Positions 1-8,775 of a DNA stretch of 64,000 nucleotides are shown here, piece after piece. Source of the DNA: an uncultured Nocardioides sp. (lineage in GTDB: Bacteria; Actinomycetota; Actinomycetes; Propionibacteriales; Nocardioidaceae). Position 1 is the stretch's first letter. Each line of letters begins with the position of its first letter. Made by a program: the position numbers and the translations under genes. The notes below the pieces were generated by a model, which made no database searches, was not told the origin of the DNA, and saw only the letters and a program-made list of their open reading frames with translations. The stretch covers positions 62,001 to 126,000 of the forward strand of contig NZ_CANKYS010000010.1 in assembly GCF_947488025.1 (NCBI RefSeq), read 5' to 3'.

Positions 1-459
1 TCGTCGCGCAACCTGTCGGGACGCGACGCATTGTGGGAACAATCTCTTCAACTCCTTCCGGACCAGCTTCTCACTGGATGGGGGCCGGACCGTTACAGGT
101 TCCGTTTGCCGTCACAGGGACTTACTCACAATTGGGTTCTTGAACTGCTGCTCTCCGTTGGCGTGCTGGGCACTTTTGTCGTCGTGGCTGCTATCGTCGT
201 CACCTACCGGGGCCCTAGCGCACGCAACGCGGCCACTCAATTCTCAGCCCTGCGGCCCGCGGTGGCCATGTCCATCATTCCATCACTGGGGCTGAGCACT
301 CACCAGTGGACCTTGTGGGCGTGGTTTGCGCTAGCAATCTGTTTCTTGACTGGTCCCGGCTTCGACAAGCATGGTGACGCTTCGGCCGCGCCAGCAGACG
401 AAACCGGATCCAACGTCAATCGTGCGAGTCTTGGCGGGCCGGTAGAAGCCGCGTCATGA
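1..459 (+). CDS. O-antigen ligase / Wzy-like polymerase, C-terminal part
   Basis: The reading frame is open from the first base, so the N-terminus lies outside the window. The visible 152 residues begin SSRNLSGRDALWEQ and continue with GWGPDRYRF, then THNWVLELLLSVGVLG. This arrangement (SGR..LW, a G.G segment, then H.N..LE at the end of the large periplasmic loop, then membrane helices) is typical of the Wzy_C/WaaL O-antigen ligase superfamily. Two hydrophobic segments follow, and the tail is hydrophilic. Such proteins polymerise or ligate lipid-linked glycans at the outer face of the membrane. The gene converges on the glycosyltransferase operon and probably belongs to the same polysaccharide locus. 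Polymerase and ligase cannot be told apart from this fragment. Confidence 0.75.
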   Translation, partial: SSRNLSGRDALWEQSLQLLPDQLLTGWGPDRYRFRLPSQGLTHNWVLELLLSVGVLGTFVVVAAIVVTYRGPSARNAATQFSALRPAVAMSIIPSLGLSTHQWTLWAWFALAICFLTGPGFDKHGDASAAPADETGSNVNRASLGGPVEAAS

Positions 460-573
460 CACATATGGCGGCCGAAATCCCTTCAGAGAGTCTTTAGACC
501 CGTTTCGACGCCCGAATCCGTTGATCCTCTCGAGCGAGCCGCCCTTTGCGAAGGCGACGTGTCTCGCTCTCAG

Positions 574-1764
574 TCACGACACGTCCGCGGCCAAGTCCTG
601 CAGGAACCCGCGGAGCCTTTCACCTTGCGCTGCATGACCCCGGGTCGTCAGGATGAAGTCCCGCCCTCCAGCACCAATGTCGGCAAGGACGTCCGGCTGT
701 TGGAGTGCCCTATCAATCGCGCGGGCCAGGCCCGCTGCGCCTGGCTCGGAGAACGTCACGTGCGGTTCGTAGTCGGCTGGGATCCCGGGGAGTCGCGTAG
801 TCAGTACGGCCGTGCCGGAAGCCATGTACTCGAGGATCTTCGATGGAAATGAGTACCCAGCGATCATGGTGTTGGGCGGGCGCGGATTGACCAACAGTCT
901 CGCCTGCTCGTACACGGACTGAAGCTGTTGGGCATCGGCCATGCCTCCGAAGTGGACGCGGGCAGATTGTCGAGCCCGCTCTCGCACTAGGTCCTCGAGA
1001 GGACCGCGGCCATAGACGGCGAGCCGCCATTGCCCAGCACTGCGAGTAACAGCCTCAAGTAGGTCGAGGACTCCATATTCCGCGTTGAGCGAACCCGCGT
1101 ACACGACCTCGTGACGAGCCATCCGTGTAGTGCTTGAAGGAAACTCGAGGGGGTCTGCGGCGATTCCCTCCATTAGCAACGTCGGAAGGCCAGGCGCGAA
1201 GTCGGTCGCCAGACCGTCCGCAAGCGCAACTACACCGTCCATTCGAGCCAGAGCTGCCCCGATGAGCCGACGGTCCGCCACTTTGAGTGCCGTGGCCGCC
1301 AAGTTGTCCAAGGCCGTACGTGTGCTCGGGGGATCGGTCAGCACCGTCACCACAGGCACGCCCCTGATCTTGCCGGCATTCAACCCAGCCCACAGGAGTG
1401 GGCTGTGCACCCCATGAATCAGCACCGCATCGAACGCGGCACCACCTCGCCACTGCCTCAGCGCGCGCCGCACAGACACAAACCGGCTGAGGTGCTTGAG
1501 ACCTGTCAGATTGTAGAAGGGGAGTGTCGTCCCGAGAACGCCGTCCTGTTCGTAGCGTTCTCGTCCAAACCGAATCCGCGAACAATGCGGAAAATCTGCT
1601 GCCGGTAGGAAACCGAAGGCGACGACTTCGATCCCCGCGGAGCGCAGGGACCTCGCCATGGACCATCCGAACCTGTGCGTCTGCACTGGCATCGACCGAT
1701 CCACCTGCAACAGTTCAGACATCCCTGCGTCTGCAGCCAGAAAACCCAAGTAGAGGACTTTCAC
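574..1764 (-). CDS. GT4-family glycosyltransferase
   Basis: The 396-residue protein has the GT-B two-domain layout. The N-terminal half begins MKVLYLGFL and has a glycine-rich acceptor domain. The C-terminal half has VVYAGSLNAEYGVLDLLEA, then YSFPSKILEYMASGTAVLTT, which is the E-x7-E donor-sugar region of family GT4. It should transfer a sugar from an activated donor onto the growing lipid-linked repeat unit at the cytoplasmic membrane. It is the last gene of the minus-strand polysaccharide operon, and its ATG overlaps the stop of the preceding gene by 4 nt, so translation is probably coupled. The sugar and linkage cannot be read from sequence. Confidence 0.85.
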   Translation of the reverse strand: MKVLYLGFLAADAGMSELLQVDRSMPVQTHRFGWSMARSLRSAGIEVVAFGFLPAADFPHCSRIRFGRERYEQDGVLGTTLPFYNLTGLKHLSRFVSVRRALRQWRGGAAFDAVLIHGVHSPLLWAGLNAGKIRGVPVVTVLTDPPSTRTALDNLAATALKVADRRLIGAALARMDGVVALADGLATDFAPGLPTLLMEGIAADPLEFPSSTTRMARHEVVYAGSLNAEYGVLDLLEAVTRSAGQWRLAVYGRGPLEDLVRERARQSARVHFGGMADAQQLQSVYEQARLLVNPRPPNTMIAGYSFPSKILEYMASGTAVLTTRLPGIPADYEPHVTFSEPGAAGLARAIDRALQQPDVLADIGAGGRDFILTTRGHAAQGERLRGFLQDLAADVS

Positions 1765-3062
1765 ACCAACCTCCGCGTCTCAGCCGCTGTCGCGAGGGCC
1801 TCACGCAAACGTTCTCGAGTTGAGGCCAGGCCAAAGGTGCTGATTACAGAATCCGAGCGGGCGCCCGCCGGAAGATCCTCAGCCTGGGTAGCTGCCCCCA
1901 GTGCAGTTATCGCGCGGGGCAGCTCTTTCCCTTCGGGCGACTCGACGTGATACCCGAGACCTGCCCCTACAAGAACCTGAACGCTCGACTGATCTGCCGG
2001 CCCCAGTACCAGAACTGGTCTTGCAGCCCCCAGATACTGAGGGACTTTTGTGGAGACAGACAGTCGAGTGAACCGGGCCACCCCCGGAGCCGTTGACTCG
2101 ATGAAGAGCAGAGCGTCCGCCGAAGCGAGAGCGTGCTGCACCTCGTCAGGGCGCAGAGAACCTCCGTAATGGACGTTAACGTTTTCACTACTCAGTGACT
2201 CAGCAAGCGCAGCGTCGGCGGGAGGGACGTTGAGCTCCACCATCCAGTTCTCACCGGCATTGATCTCGACGAGCCGGCGAGCCAGAGACCGGACAACTTG
2301 GTCGCGGCCGAGATGAAGTCCACCGACGTACCGCAGCGTTCTGGGGGTGGTGCCGCGATGTCCACTTTCGCGCCTCACACGGTCGAACTCGGAGAAGTCC
2401 ACGCTATTGCCAACGACGACGGCCGGTCGATGGAGTCGATCCTCGAACTCTGCTCTCATCCGGTCGCCGATGGTCAGCAGGATGGGAGAGTGGCTCAGGA
2501 CACGCTCGAACTCTCGCTCCACCGTCCGTCGGGCATACCCACCGAGCTGTCCCTGGTTGAAGAGGTTCTCAACCCAGTCATCCATAAAGTGAGGTACGAC
2601 TGGTAAATCCAGGCGCTCGGCCATCTCGCTTGCGATCTTCATGGCTCGGACCCCGCCCAGCAGCGAGTGGATCACCTGCGGGGCGAAGTCGCGCGCCTTG
2701 TCAACTAGATCCCGCGGGAGGTGCACCGGGCCGAGGTCGTTCACGGCGGTGGCGAAAACACGTAGTTGCTGTCGCGGCGTGAGTGAGCCATCCCGCTCGA
2801 CGGAGTTGTTCATCCCATCGACCGCGCCAGATGGGACCTTGCTGCGCAGCAACCAGCGGGCGAAGCCGTCCAGAGGCGCGATACTAGGCGGGGCCACTAT
2901 CAAGTTGCGAGGGTGCGAAATTCCACTTGAGTCTGCTCGTAGGCATACCTGCAACAGCCGGTCCTCAGGCCAATCAGCGAACATGGACTGCAGGGTCAAG
3001 CCGGAGTTAGTTGGGGTTCCGATGGGTTCGAACCCCGTGTGTAGAACCCTGGGGTAGCTCAT
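1761..3062 (-). CDS. glycosyltransferase (GT-B fold, GT4-like)
   Basis: This 433-residue protein is less canonical than its neighbours. It has an N-terminal domain with a long insert, a middle segment PRTLRYVGGLHLGRDQVV that looks like the start of the donor-binding domain, and VSTKVPQYLGAARPVLVLGP, equivalent to the K..EY...G.PV region of GT4 enzymes, with Gln where the Glu usually stands. It overlaps the genes on both sides by 4 nt and lies between the flippase and another glycosyltransferase, so it very probably adds one sugar of the repeat unit. The family assignment is by motif layout only, and its donor is unknown. Confidence 0.7.
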   Translation of the reverse strand: MSYPRVLHTGFEPIGTPTNSGLTLQSMFADWPEDRLLQVCLRADSSGISHPRNLIVAPPSIAPLDGFARWLLRSKVPSGAVDGMNNSVERDGSLTPRQQLRVFATAVNDLGPVHLPRDLVDKARDFAPQVIHSLLGGVRAMKIASEMAERLDLPVVPHFMDDWVENLFNQGQLGGYARRTVEREFERVLSHSPILLTIGDRMRAEFEDRLHRPAVVVGNSVDFSEFDRVRRESGHRGTTPRTLRYVGGLHLGRDQVVRSLARRLVEINAGENWMVELNVPPADAALAESLSSENVNVHYGGSLRPDEVQHALASADALLFIESTAPGVARFTRLSVSTKVPQYLGAARPVLVLGPADQSSVQVLVGAGLGYHVESPEGKELPRAITALGAATQAEDLPAGARSDSVISTFGLASTRERLREALATAAETRRLV

Positions 3063-4387
3063 ACCATCGCCTCTCGCAACCTTGAATTATCCGTAGCCTT
3101 GTCAATCGCTCTCAAGTACCCGACCCTGCAGGCGTAAAGGAGCACGCATGCATAGAATGTCGCCGAAACCCACGGTATCCATCGAGTTCCGTACTCTGCA
3201 CTGACGTACCACTTTGCAGGCAACGCCAAGATCAGCATGCTGTAAGCAACCAGCTGGGGACCCAGAACTTCGGCGCCATTCTGGACCATGAAACCGGGTC
3301 CAGTCACCGTCTGTAGAACTACCCAGACCGCGAGGCCGCCCCACAAGACCGCGTCGAAGCCCACGTTGCCACCGAGCCACCGCTCGACCGCTGCCTCCCC
3401 GATCACCAAAACCAGAAGTGACGCCACCGTCACGGCGGCGGTACTGGCGAGAGTCATCCTCACGGTGATGCGCCGGATCCACGCAACGTCGCCGTTCGCA
3501 ACGGCACGTGAATGGAGCGGCCATAAGGGAATCGCGAGCATGACGCTCAGCGAGCCTACAGTCACGAAGATGCGGTAAGGAATGACGTATTGAGGCACGG
3601 CCGCCACGCTGTCGACCTGAGCCACAATCCATGGGTCCACCGAGAGCGATAGGGTCATCAGCACGGACACAGCCAGGAAGCGACCCCCAGAACGCAGGAG
3701 AATGCTGGCCTCGGAATACCTAAGGTTGCGAAGGCGGGGCATCAACTGCCGTCCGCGACGCGTCACGCCGTAGAAGTGCAGGGAGTTAACGACCGAAACG
3801 GCAACAGGGGTCAAGGCGGCAGCCGCCACGAAGTATGTGGGCGAATCGTATGCGCCGGCCACGGCGACCATGGCGCCGAACGCAAGGATGCTCCCGAGCG
3901 TCTGCCAGAGGTTTGACACGGCCTGATGTCCCACTGCGTATTGCACGCGCACGATCAGAGAGACCGGCATCTGAATCAAGACGGCGACGAGCGTGAATAC
4001 GACAATCAGCTCGATCGCTCGGGAACCCTCGACACCCAGCAGCATGCCAAGGTCCACTGCAAGCCAGAGTCCTAACACAACGGCTGTCGCAACAGCAGCT
4101 ATGGATCCGACGACCGCATAGCCAGATGCCACTACCCGCTTCTCCTCGGCCGCCGTCAAAGATCCCGTAGCCAGCTTGGTCATCAGCCCGCTACCCACGC
4201 CGAGATCGGCGAAGGCAACAAGCGAAGTAAGGGCAAGCGTCGTTGCCCACGCCCCGTATCCCTCGGCTCCCAACTCCTTCAACGCGATTGGAATAACGAG
4301 AAGCGGCAGCGCGGCTGCGACGACACGATTGAGCAACGATGTCCCGAGCGCAGCGGACAGCTTGCGTCCGGGGGCAGGGTTGCTCAT
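3059..4387 (-). CDS. Wzx-type polysaccharide flippase
   Basis: The 442-residue protein has about 12-14 hydrophobic segments. Near the N-terminus it has LLNRVVAAALPLLVIPIAL, LGAEGYGAWATTLALTSL and FADLGVGSGL. These are hallmarks of the polysaccharide transport (PST/Wzx, MATE-like) family, where the G..GYG.W and DLG.G motifs lie in the first helices. It would flip undecaprenyl-diphosphate-linked repeat units to the outer leaflet for the polymerase. It has 4-nt overlaps with wecB/capG upstream and a glycosyltransferase downstream. A flippase together with a Wzy-like gene and a Wzz-kinase points to a Wzx/Wzy-dependent pathway, not an ABC-export one. Confidence 0.85.
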   Translation of the reverse strand: MSNPAPGRKLSAALGTSLLNRVVAAALPLLVIPIALKELGAEGYGAWATTLALTSLVAFADLGVGSGLMTKLATGSLTAAEEKRVVASGYAVVGSIAAVATAVVLGLWLAVDLGMLLGVEGSRAIELIVVFTLVAVLIQMPVSLIVRVQYAVGHQAVSNLWQTLGSILAFGAMVAVAGAYDSPTYFVAAAALTPVAVSVVNSLHFYGVTRRGRQLMPRLRNLRYSEASILLRSGGRFLAVSVLMTLSLSVDPWIVAQVDSVAAVPQYVIPYRIFVTVGSLSVMLAIPLWPLHSRAVANGDVAWIRRITVRMTLASTAAVTVASLLVLVIGEAAVERWLGGNVGFDAVLWGGLAVWVVLQTVTGPGFMVQNGAEVLGPQLVAYSMLILALPAKWYVSAEYGTRWIPWVSATFYACVLLYACRVGYLRAIDKATDNSRLREAMV

Positions 4388-5523
4388 CGACGCTCAGCAT
4401 TGGGTGCCTTGATGCCTGCCCAGTCGTGATGCCGCCCGGCCGTCGAGGCAATGAAGCGCACGACGCGATTCGAGGTGTCAATCACGTCGTAACCGTGCGG
4501 GATGGACGTAGCGATCGGGCCGTCATCCATGGCCATCCCCACTCCGCGAACGACGTCTTCCGTGTCGAGGCCGGTCATAATGATGGATCCACTGTCGAGG
4601 GCCTCAGGACGCTCGATTGAATCCCGAAGGGTCACAGCTGGGAAGCCCAGGATTGACGACTCCTCCGAGATCGTTCCAGAGTCGGAGAGCACGCATGCTG
4701 CTTCGATCTGGAGCTTGTTGTAGTCGTTGAAGCCGAAAGGCTCCATGAAGTCGATGCCGCTCAGGTCCGTTTTACTGTCGAGCGACTCGAGTCGCTTACG
4801 GGTTCGAGGGTGAGTCGACACGACGACGCGCTTTCCCCACTTCCCCCGCACGGCCGCCAGACAATCGAGCAGCTTCTGCAGGCGCTCCGGGTTGTCGACG
4901 TTTTCCTCGCGATGCGCGCTCACGAGGAAGTACTCCCCCGACGTGAGCTCGAGCCGATCGAGCGCGTCCGAGGCGTCGATCTGGTCGCGGAACTCCTCCA
5001 GCACCTCGCGCATCGGCGACCCGGTGACGAGGATCCGGCGCGGGTGCAGGCCCTCGTTGAGCAAGTTGCGGCGGGCGTGCTCAGTGTAGGCAAGGTTAAA
5101 GTCGGCGACGTGGTCGACCAGGCGTCGGTTGGTCTCCTCGGGCACGTTCTCGTCGAAGCAGCGGTTGCCCGCCTCCATGTGGTACGTCGGGATGCGCATG
5201 CGCTTGCCCATCACCGTGGCGACACACGAGTTGGTGTCACCCAGGACGAGCAGCGCGTCCGGCTTTTCCTCGAGCAGCACCTTCTCCGTACCGACGAGCA
5301 CGCCACCCAGGACGTTGCCCAGGCTGGAGGTGTCGACACCCATGTAGTGGTTGGGCGCCCGTAGCCCGAGGTCGTCGAAGAACACTTGGTTGAGCGAGTA
5401 GTCGTAGTTCTGCCCTGTGTGCACGAGCACGTGCTCGATGCCCTCGGTGGCGTCCAACCGCTTGATCACGGCAGCGAGCCGGATGATCTCCGGACGGGTG
5501 CCGACGACCGTCATGACCTTCAT
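4384..5523 (-). CDS. capG: UDP-N-acetylglucosamine 2-epimerase family (CapG/WecB type)
   Basis: The 379-residue protein carries the diagnostic 2-epimerase motifs in order: VVGTRPEIIRLAAVI at residue 5, HTGQNYD, VLGDTNSC, HMEAGNRCFDENVPEETNR around residues 116-134, SAHREEN, and a late SDSGTISEES nucleotide-binding segment. The RCFD..VPEE.NR variant is the form I associate with CapG-type enzymes that work on the L-sugar intermediate. With CapE and CapF in the same operon, the likely reaction is epimerisation at C2 to give UDP-N-acetyl-L-fucosamine. A plain WecB activity making UDP-ManNAc is the alternative. It overlaps capF upstream and the flippase downstream by 4 nt each. Confidence 0.88.
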   Translation of the reverse strand: MKVMTVVGTRPEIIRLAAVIKRLDATEGIEHVLVHTGQNYDYSLNQVFFDDLGLRAPNHYMGVDTSSLGNVLGGVLVGTEKVLLEEKPDALLVLGDTNSCVATVMGKRMRIPTYHMEAGNRCFDENVPEETNRRLVDHVADFNLAYTEHARRNLLNEGLHPRRILVTGSPMREVLEEFRDQIDASDALDRLELTSGEYFLVSAHREENVDNPERLQKLLDCLAAVRGKWGKRVVVSTHPRTRKRLESLDSKTDLSGIDFMEPFGFNDYNKLQIEAACVLSDSGTISEESSILGFPAVTLRDSIERPEALDSGSIIMTGLDTEDVVRGVGMAMDDGPIATSIPHGYDVIDTSNRVVRFIASTAGRHHDWAGIKAPNAERR

Positions 5524-6638
5524 GTGGATGCCTCCATGGCAATGGTCTCCGGGAACTGATCCGGCTTGTCCGGATCCAGTAGTTGATCAGCCCAGAACAA
5601 GGTCAGCAAGTCGGAGTCGCCCACGTTGCGGATGTTGTGGACCCACAACGTCGGCATGTCGACGAAGGTCGGTCGGTCGCCGCTCACCCGCACCGTGACC
5701 ACCTCGTCGTGAAGAAGGCGTCGGAGTTCGATCTCTGCCTCGCCGCTCACGACCACGAAGCGCTCGATCTTGTGCAGGTGGTAGTGCTCACCTCGCTTCT
5801 GACCAGGCTTCGTCGTCGACGCGTACGCCATCCCGGTGCCGCCGTGGGATCGGACGACCTCAAAGAGCTCGCCCCGAGCGTCGGAATGAACGTTGGGACG
5901 AGCGCCGAGTCCATCCGTGAACGCGGCAGCGCGATAGGTGTTGAACAGATTGAGCGTCAACTGATCGGCGACGTCCGGAATCTCTCCTCGGGCGCCGTAG
6001 AGCTCGTGAAACTGCTGAAAGGTCTGCAAGACCTTGCTGATGGCTACGGATTCGCCTGGAACGACCTGGTGAACGTCGGTGCCAGCAGCACCGATGAGCG
6101 CAGCAGCTGCGTCCTGGGCGTGCAGGAGCGGGATCTCGCGGTCACCGGTGACGTTGGGCGTGCGACCGGCTACCACCTCGTGCGCGAATGTCGCAACGAA
6201 GGAGTTGTAGCCGGGGCGCCCATGCTCCCCAAAGAGATTCGGCAACAGCAGGTCGGCGAAGGAGCCGCCCACTTCGTCGATGACTGCTTGGAGGATCGCT
6301 CCGGCACGTGCCTTGCCTTGCCCGTACGGGTTGTCGAGCCCAGCCTGCACCGAATTGGCATACACCAGCTCAACCGGATTGCCGTTGGCGCGTATCGCCG
6401 CCGCCAACTCCTCGGCCAGCTCAACGTTGCCGCGCTCGACCGCGTCGTCGGACTCGGCCCGGTTGACCCCGGCGATGTGGATGACGCGATCCACCCCCGC
6501 CAGCTTCGACGCCAGCCTCTCCGCTTCCGCGAAGTCGTCGCGACCTAGACGAACCGCGTCCACCTGCTCCAGCGCACGCAGGCGACACGCGGTGTGCCAG
6601 CCGAGGAAGCCGAAGCCTCCAGTAATGGCGATGCTCAC
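5520..6638 (-). CDS. capF: CapF-like UDP-sugar reductase (SDR plus cupin)
   Basis: I chose the GTG at 6638 because it overlaps the previous stop by 4 nt (GTGA) and the protein then starts just before the nucleotide-binding motif ITGGFGFLGWH. The resulting 372 residues match the usual CapF length of about 370. The first 240 residues form an extended SDR domain with HIAGVNRA and NPYGQGKARA. The last 110 or so form a cupin with GMAYASTTKPGQKRGEHYH and HLHKIERFVVVSGEAEIELR. In the Staphylococcus CapEFG pathway this enzyme reduces the 4-keto-6-deoxy product of CapE. The neighbouring CapE and CapG support the same role here. Confidence 0.87.
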   Translation of the reverse strand: MSIAITGGFGFLGWHTACRLRALEQVDAVRLGRDDFAEAERLASKLAGVDRVIHIAGVNRAESDDAVERGNVELAEELAAAIRANGNPVELVYANSVQAGLDNPYGQGKARAGAILQAVIDEVGGSFADLLLPNLFGEHGRPGYNSFVATFAHEVVAGRTPNVTGDREIPLLHAQDAAAALIGAAGTDVHQVVPGESVAISKVLQTFQQFHELYGARGEIPDVADQLTLNLFNTYRAAAFTDGLGARPNVHSDARGELFEVVRSHGGTGMAYASTTKPGQKRGEHYHLHKIERFVVVSGEAEIELRRLLHDEVVTVRVSGDRPTFVDMPTLWVHNIRNVGDSDLLTLFWADQLLDPDKPDQFPETIAMEAST

Positions 6639-7546
6639 ACAATTCCCTTCCAGCGTTCCATTCCCACGGGCGCCGTCCAGCGCCCGGTGAGCCACCCATG
6701 CTCTTGTTCCTGACCGAACCACAGCAACTCGATCCGTCGTGCCATGCCTGCCACCCGCGACGAACGACCACCCATCGAGAACAGCACCGCGAGAAGAGCC
6801 CGCGCCACTGGCTCCGGCACGTGAAGCGGCCTATGACTGCCCAACATCTCAAGCAGCGAGGCAGTGGTCAGGCCCTCCCCAGGATGCAACACCACAGGGG
6901 GCGGCACCTCTTCGGTGAGGGTCACGAAAGCGATCGCGTCCGCCACGTTCTCGGCCAAAACCTGCGGCGTCGGTCGCTCCCCCTGGCCCGCCACGCAGGC
7001 GAAGCGAGATGCGGCCACCCGCGCCAACTGCTGGGTGATGCGTCGGCCCGGGCCCTGCACTGAGGTCGGGCGGTACACCACCGCATCGAGACGCACCCCG
7101 CGCACTACCTGCTCACCGAGTGCCTTTGCCTCTGAGTAGTCGCTGAACGGCGCTGCGTCCTCGCTCTCGTCCAGCACAGGGCGGCGCCCCTGCACGGCCG
7201 CAGAACTGACGTGCAGCACGCGCGACTCGCCGGGCGCGGCGAGCGCGACCACACCGGGGAGCAGCGCGTCCGCGCCGTACAGAGCGTCACCACCGCCGGT
7301 GGCGTCGGCCACCCCTGCCGCGTTGACCACGGCGGCGCACCCGATCAGCTCTCCACGCATGGACTCGACGACCGTCACGACGCCGGGCGACGCCAGCTCC
7401 GCCTGCAACTCCTCCACGGACCGCGCGGCAGTCAGAAGGCGCGGCGCGCGCACAGCGACCACCTCGGCGCCGCGCGACCGTAAGGCGTCCGTCACATGCC
7501 GACCCACAAAGCCCGAGGCTCCCAGCACCGCCACACGCGCCGTCAC
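6635..7546 (-). CDS. short NAD-dependent sugar epimerase/reductase
   Basis: With the GTG at 7546 (GTGA overlap with the stop of the glycosyltransferase gene) the product is 303 residues, starting VTARVAVLGASGFVGRH. It is an extended SDR: the G.SGFVG Rossmann motif, VVNAAGVADA, VLHVSSAAVQG, and a catalytic-region YSEAKALGEQVV with Tyr and Lys in the expected Y-x3-K spacing. In comparable loci such enzymes reduce 4-keto-6-deoxy sugars next to a PglC/WcaJ-type transferase, for example in N-acetyl-D-quinovosamine or fucosamine synthesis. That exact substrate is an inference. It overlaps capF by 4 nt at its 3' end. Confidence 0.8.
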   Translation of the reverse strand: MTARVAVLGASGFVGRHVTDALRSRGAEVVAVRAPRLLTAARSVEELQAELASPGVVTVVESMRGELIGCAAVVNAAGVADATGGGDALYGADALLPGVVALAAPGESRVLHVSSAAVQGRRPVLDESEDAAPFSDYSEAKALGEQVVRGVRLDAVVYRPTSVQGPGRRITQQLARVAASRFACVAGQGERPTPQVLAENVADAIAFVTLTEEVPPPVVLHPGEGLTTASLLEMLGSHRPLHVPEPVARALLAVLFSMGGRSSRVAGMARRIELLWFGQEQEHGWLTGRWTAPVGMERWKGIV

Positions 7547-8775
7547 GACACGCTCTCCACCGCTCGGGAGAGCACCTGTTCCAAGCGCTCCGCACCTGCC
7601 GCGGCGGACAGCTCCTCGACGTAGGCGCGCCGCGCGTTGGCCCCCCACCGGCCGCGGGCCTCCTCACCAGCATCGACCATCCGGACGAATGCCTCCGCCA
7701 GCGCCATGTCCGTCTCCGGCGGCACCACGACCCCGCTGTCCGTCTCCGCGACCAATCGCGCGGCGTCACCCGCCACAGCGCACACGATCGGGGACCCACA
7801 CGCCATCGCGGCTTGGATCTTGCTCGGGATGGTGCCGGCGAACAGCGGCAGGTCACGCAGGGACACCAGTTGCGCGGCAGCCTCGGCCATCAATCTCGGC
7901 ATCTCCTCCATCGGCCGGCTGCCCAGGAACAGCACCCGGTCGTCCACCCCAAGCCCGCAGGCCATCCGCTCAAGACCGGGCCGCGCTACTCCGTCGCCAA
8001 CGATCGCCAGACCGATGTCAGGGCGGCCGCTCAACAGGTGCACCGCTCGTATCGCGTGCTGCAGGGCCTGAAGCTCGCCCACCCCGCCCGCGTACATCAG
8101 CCAGGTACGGTCAGCGGGCAAGGTCCGCTGCCACTCCCCGGCGGCCGGAACGAAGGTCTTTTCGTCCACCCAGTTGGGCACCGACACCGGCGGGGTGGTC
8201 GCGCCACGACTTGCCAGCGTCTCGGCCATCGTCGGGCTGATCGCCACCACGCCGGAGGCGTGGTGGTACAGCTTCCGCAGCGCCCGGTTGATACCGCGCT
8301 CGACCGCCGCGCTCGCCTTGTCGTTGCCGATGAACCCGCTCGCGACCACCGTCTCGGGCCACAAATCCTGCACGTAGAGCACGTAGGGGATCTTGGTCAT
8401 GAGCTGCAACGCCCAAGGTGCGAGCCCGACCGTGGCCGGCGTCAAGTAGGTGAGCACCACGTCGCGGTCCCGAAGCCAACCGACCTGCGTGCACGCGGAC
8501 ACGGCGAAGCTGGTCAGGGTAAGCGCGCGGCGCAGGGCGCTCTGGTCGTGGCTGGGGACATCGGGCACGCGCAGCAGTTCGATCCCGTTGTGAGTCTCGC
8601 GTAGACGCAACTTCATCGAGTAGCCGGAGTGAACACGGCCCTCTGGGTAACTCGGAAACCCTGTCAGGACTCGCACGTCGTGTCCTCGATCTCGCAGCGC
8701 CTCTGCAATAGCAGTCGGGTGTGCGCCTGAGCCGCGCTCGGGCTCGTACCACTGGCTGATGATGCCGATCTTCAC
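7543..8775 (-). CDS. GT4-family glycosyltransferase (WbuB-like)
   Basis: The GTG at 8775 overlaps the formyltransferase stop (GTGA) and gives a 410-residue product that begins at once with KIGIISQWYEPERGSGAHP, the N-terminal strand typical of WbuB-like GT4 enzymes. Further motifs are LTGFPSYPEG, YVLYVQDLWPETVVASGF, MYAGGVGELQALQHAIRAV and PSKIQAAMACGSPIVCAVAG in the donor-binding domain. WbuB-like enzymes transfer L-FucNAc in Escherichia coli O26, so this gene is a reasonable candidate for adding the L-FucNAc predicted from capEFG. That specificity is inferred from family resemblance and context. Confidence 0.85.
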   Translation of the reverse strand: MKIGIISQWYEPERGSGAHPTAIAEALRDRGHDVRVLTGFPSYPEGRVHSGYSMKLRLRETHNGIELLRVPDVPSHDQSALRRALTLTSFAVSACTQVGWLRDRDVVLTYLTPATVGLAPWALQLMTKIPYVLYVQDLWPETVVASGFIGNDKASAAVERGINRALRKLYHHASGVVAISPTMAETLASRGATTPPVSVPNWVDEKTFVPAAGEWQRTLPADRTWLMYAGGVGELQALQHAIRAVHLLSGRPDIGLAIVGDGVARPGLERMACGLGVDDRVLFLGSRPMEEMPRLMAEAAAQLVSLRDLPLFAGTIPSKIQAAMACGSPIVCAVAGDAARLVAETDSGVVVPPETDMALAEAFVRMVDAGEEARGRWGANARRAYVEELSAAAGAERLEQVLSRAVESVS